This document shows, in pieces, positions 61,429-64,000 of a stretch of DNA of 64,000 nt (positions within the stretch are counted from its first letter, which is position 1; every line of letters begins with the position of its first letter). The position numbers and the translations under genes are program-made. A model generated the notes under the pieces. That model had not been told where the DNA came from. It searched no databases and saw only the letters and a program-made list of their open reading frames with translations. The DNA is from UBA2396 sp038042175 (GTDB lineage: Bacteria > Planctomycetota > Phycisphaerae > Phycisphaerales > UBA1924), in the NCBI GenBank assembly GCA_964358855.1, contig CAYHQQ010000004.1:75044-139043 (forward strand), written 5' to 3'.

Positions 61429-62349
61429 TCAGTCGCAACCTGCCTCGAAGGCGACCACGAAGGCGTCGTAGTCGAAGAAGTCGACCGAGCCGTCGCCATC
61501 GAAGTCGGCGGTCCTGGGTGGGGGGCCCGGCGGACATGCTCCGCCCTCAAAGCACACCACAAACGCGTCGTAGTCGAAGAAATCGACCGCGGTGTCGCCG
61601 TTGAAATCGGCGGTGCAGGGCGCGGGCGAGAAGTGCACGTCGACGTCGAACGGGCCGTGCTCGTCCTGCAGGCATGAACCGTCGCAAGACCCGCCCGAGG
61701 TGTTGTACATCGCGTATTCGTACACGCCAGGGGGGAGGGTCAGCGTGATGTCGTGCAGGCCCGAACTCGCAAAGAGCGACGATCCGCCCGACGAGAGCGA
61801 GATGGACATCGGCAGGGAGAGGTTGCCGACCGCCGTGGACGTCAGGTGCGCGAGGGTACGGGATGTGGTGCGAAAGCGAACCGTGAAGATATTTGCCGCG
61901 AAGCCTGTGGCGACCCCGTCACCGCCGGAATTGACCAACGTGTCGGAAACGCCGTGGGCGTGCAGGTCATCGGGCGAGATCGTGCTGGATTGGGATCCCC
62001 CGACGGCGGCGTGCCCGAAGGTGCTCCCCGACGACCTCGCGAAGTCATACGAGGTGCCGCCGGACCAGTCGCCGACCTGGGTGTTGAATTCGTAGTACAT
62101 CTCGCACTGGACGCCAAACTCCGGGGGCGCCCCAAAGCAAGCCTGCACGCGCACACTCCGCTCCACTGAAAGGATAGTGACCTGTCCCCGAGCCTCCGCG
62201 GTCAGGCCCACCGCGAGTCCCACCACAGGGCACGCCACAAGGCACGCCAGAGACGATCCCGTGATGCGACCGAGTTCGCCCGCGGTCCTTCGCTGGCTGT
62301 GGTTCGATCGTGCACGGGCATTCGCGATTCGGGCAACAGATTCGCTCAT
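61429..62349 (-). CDS. Secreted protein with dockerin-like tail
   Basis: 306 residues; GAGGAGG before the ATG. A twin-Arg-free signal region (LACLVACPVVGLAVGLTAEA) leads to a Ser/Gly-rich beta domain (SSGSTFGHAAVGGSQSSTI, SLFASSGLHDITLTLPPGVY). The end carries two Ca-binding loops (ADFNGDTAVDFFDYDAFVVC; ADFDGDGSVDFFDYDAFV) as in the large protein at the window start. Probably a member of the same secreted or surface-attached set. Minus strand, convergent with yggS. Confidence 0.85.
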   Translation of the reverse strand: MSESVARIANARARSNHSQRRTAGELGRITGSSLACLVACPVVGLAVGLTAEARGQVTILSVERSVRVQACFGAPPEFGVQCEMYYEFNTQVGDWSGGTSYDFARSSGSTFGHAAVGGSQSSTISPDDLHAHGVSDTLVNSGGDGVATGFAANIFTVRFRTTSRTLAHLTSTAVGNLSLPMSISLSSGGSSLFASSGLHDITLTLPPGVYEYAMYNTSGGSCDGSCLQDEHGPFDVDVHFSPAPCTADFNGDTAVDFFDYDAFVVCFEGGACPPGPPPRTADFDGDGSVDFFDYDAFVVAFEAGCD

Positions 62350-62464
62350 GAGAGGCCTCCTCGAAGCCTCCCAGATTAGTGGAATTGGAATCCGACGGCA
62401 AGCGTGTTTGTTTCGGGACCTTCATTCGATTGCTTCGCCTGGCCCAGCCTTTGCCCAAGGGCCC

Positions 62465-63313
62465 TCATGAAAGCTGGCTCGTCGCCCGTCTGCGCCGTGC
62501 CGCGATGAACAGGCCGGCGGTGCCGAAGCTGAGCGCAGTGCCCGGCGTGGGCGTGCCGCCCGCAAGCCACGCCTTGGCGCCTCCCTTCGCGAGCGAAGAG
62601 ATCGAGATCATGTAGGCCTCGCCAGCCCCGATCTTGATGGACGTCGGGAAGGTCGAGTCGGGGCCCGCGTCTTCGTCATGCCAATTGCCGCGTCCCCACC
62701 CCGGCAACTTCGCCTCAGCGCCCCCGGTGATGTGGACGACAGGCCATCCGGGCCCTGCCGGCGGTGCCGGAAAGACCTTTCGAAACGCCGCGTCGGTCGA
62801 GGCCTGCGCCCACGCGGTTTCCCGTTCGGGGATGGTCGCAAAGGTGTCGGCCATGCACGACCAGAACAGGTCGTATGACATCTCGACCATCTTGGCGCTG
62901 CCATTGGTGATGACGATCGAGCAAGTGGAGCTCGAATCCGACGAGCATTCGCCGGCGGGCGCGGTCCGCCCCCACGCGTAATTGTGGACGAACATGGAGC
63001 TTCCCGGAGTACCCGCGGCCATGCCGGGGTCGATCTCACTGGTTGGCACTCCTCCGGCCTCGCTGTTGCCATGACGCGGTGTTTCGTGGTGGGCGCCCGG
63101 CGTGCGAGCCGGCCTGATCGTGACCCGCGCCGGCATCTTCTTGAGCTTGTTGCCCTGATCGTCGCTCCACCCGGTGATCTCTAAACGCTGCCATGCCTCG
63201 GCGTTGAAGGTGACCGTCGCGTGAGTCGACGCGCACGCGCCCAGCGTTCCCGAGGCCACCACAAGGCTCGCGGCTCGAGCAAACAAACGAGACGTGATGG
63301 TTGTGGCGTTCAT
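62465..63313 (-). CDS. Exported protein with PEP-CTERM-like tail
   Basis: 282 residues from the ATG at 63313 (AGGGGAT upstream). A signal peptide (ARAASLVVASGTLGACAS) precedes a beta-rich body (VTFNAEAWQRLEITGWSDDQ, VEMSYDLFWSCMADTFATI, AGEAYMISISSLAKGG). The C-terminus TPTPGTALSFGTAGLFIAAR plus Arg is a PEP-CTERM-like sorting tail. Function unknown. It belongs to the same sorting class as the genes at 29858, 41232 and 42140. Confidence 0.8.
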   Translation of the reverse strand: MNATTITSRLFARAASLVVASGTLGACASTHATVTFNAEAWQRLEITGWSDDQGNKLKKMPARVTIRPARTPGAHHETPRHGNSEAGGVPTSEIDPGMAAGTPGSSMFVHNYAWGRTAPAGECSSDSSSTCSIVITNGSAKMVEMSYDLFWSCMADTFATIPERETAWAQASTDAAFRKVFPAPPAGPGWPVVHITGGAEAKLPGWGRGNWHDEDAGPDSTFPTSIKIGAGEAYMISISSLAKGGAKAWLAGGTPTPGTALSFGTAGLFIAARRRRATSQLS

Positions 63314-63484
63314 GACTGCATCCCCTGGTGGGCAGTACGGCGCGGCGGTTCTTTCCCTTGCAAACGCGAAGCAGGCCACCCAGTCACGCGTTTCGGCTCG
63401 GTGGGGGAAACCTCCGTGATTCCCCGGCGAATCGCGCTCTGTCCTGTTGGTTAGTTTACGCTAACGCCATCAAGGAGCCTTCAA

Positions 63485-63928
63485 ATGGATGGCACGCCCC
63501 AACGCCCTGGACGAATGACCTCACTCCTTCCGCTTGCCGCGATCGCGGTGGGCGGCCTTCTCTGTGTGATCGCACCGACGCTGGTCGCGGGCACCAAACT
63601 CATGGACGCACCGCTCTTCCCCCTGATTCGAACGTCGGTCGAAGGATTGTCGTGGGTGGCGATTGTGCTCCTGTGCCTGCTGGGTCTCGCGAGCGGCATG
63701 CTGACGCGCCTGAGCCCCTTTGCGATCGCTCCGGCGAGCGTCGCGGTGCTGCCCGTAGCGGCGATCACGGAAATGGTCGTCGACACCTCGACGCACAACC
63801 TCATCCCCTTCGAGCTGGTCATGTATCTCTTCATGACCATTCCGGCGCTGTGTGGAGCGATGCTCGGGCGGTTCCTTTCACTGAGAATCCACCGACCGCC
63901 CGGCGCCCGGGAGTTGCCGCACACCTAG
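63485..63928 (+). CDS. Small membrane protein with four helices
   Basis: 147 residues. Four membrane segments: LLPLAAIAVGGLLCVIAPTL, VAIVLLCLLGLASGM, FAIAPASVAVLPVAAITEMV and FELVMYLFMTIPALCGAML. No family recognised. AAGGAG precedes the ATG. Divergent from the PEP-CTERM-type gene upstream. Confidence 0.7.
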   Translation: MDGTPQRPGRMTSLLPLAAIAVGGLLCVIAPTLVAGTKLMDAPLFPLIRTSVEGLSWVAIVLLCLLGLASGMLTRLSPFAIAPASVAVLPVAAITEMVVDTSTHNLIPFELVMYLFMTIPALCGAMLGRFLSLRIHRPPGARELPHT

Positions 63929-64000
63929 CAGCTCCTTGGCCTCCGCCCCCCCCCCCATCCCCCTCGATGGCGTTCGGCCCGTCGTGGCAATAGTGCACGA

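Noticed and set aside
1..64000. rRNA, tRNA, CRISPR arrays, complete insertion sequences
   Set aside because: Gaps were scanned by eye for tRNA-like cloverleafs, regularly spaced repeats and transposase motifs; none were convincing. A covariance-model search would be needed to exclude a tRNA firmly.

Overview
This window is high-GC bacterial DNA that most likely comes from a planctomycete, probably class Phycisphaerae. The evidence is internal. Two secreted proteins end in dockerin-like EF-hand pairs (ADFNxDGxVDFFDYDxF). Four proteins end in PEP-CTERM-like tails (short Pro motif, hydrophobic helix, Arg cluster). One membrane protein has the CRRCGYDLSGL zinc ribbon common in this group. No rRNA, tRNA or CRISPR array was seen. 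Overlapping ATGA, GTGA or TTGA stop/start junctions are frequent.

Layout. 1-4642: the 3' part of a giant Kelch/Ig/HAF-repeat exoprotein. 4819-13141: a copper/silver export operon made of a Cys-rich secreted protein, a TolC-type lipoprotein, a CusB-type adaptor with its own heavy-metal-binding domain, a CusA-type RND pump and a double YHS-like protein. 13207-13961: a scar where a copper P-type ATPase remnant abuts a truncated sigma-70 gene. 14107-29517: a long, nearly all minus-strand stress and envelope region. It holds very small membrane proteins and lipoproteins (entericidin-like, glycine-zipper, DUF3185 twice, DUF1328, DUF1469-like, DUF883-like, DUF3309), a duplicated PRC-barrel protein, an eRF1-like protein and a signalling block (tandem-KaiC ATPase, two histidine kinases, two response regulators). 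29858-33795: a CHRD protein and housekeeping genes (rRNA methyltransferase, pterin dehydratase, GluQ, DUF192). 33859-37910: a SpoIIE-type phosphatase and a pseudopilin cluster. 37922-40383: YraN, a SurA-like lipoprotein and a DUF1844 protein. 40574-43081: two intact PEP-CTERM-type paralogs of identical length plus fragments. 43152-47910: livHMGF, a branched-chain-type amino-acid (or amide) ABC transporter without its binding protein. 48074-55440: an unusual three-gene module of a 688-aa protein with a faint kinase-like segment, a lipoprotein and a 1497-aa membrane pseudokinase with an FGE-like C-terminus. 55476-63928: a mixed set with a response regulator, an LpxL-type acyltransferase, a coiled-coil anchor, a peroxiredoxin, a YggS-type PLP protein and further cell-surface proteins.

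How it fits together. The cus block moves Cu(I)/Ag(I) out through a three-part envelope pump, with extra metal-binding proteins alongside; the ATPase and sigma fragments show that the locus has decayed or been rearranged on its 3' side. The central region looks like a stress regulon: two-component and KaiC-like regulators sit among small membrane proteins of the sort seen in stationary-phase or envelope-stress sets. The strongest candidate for an undescribed system is the pseudokinase/lipoprotein/FGE-like module at 48-55 kb.
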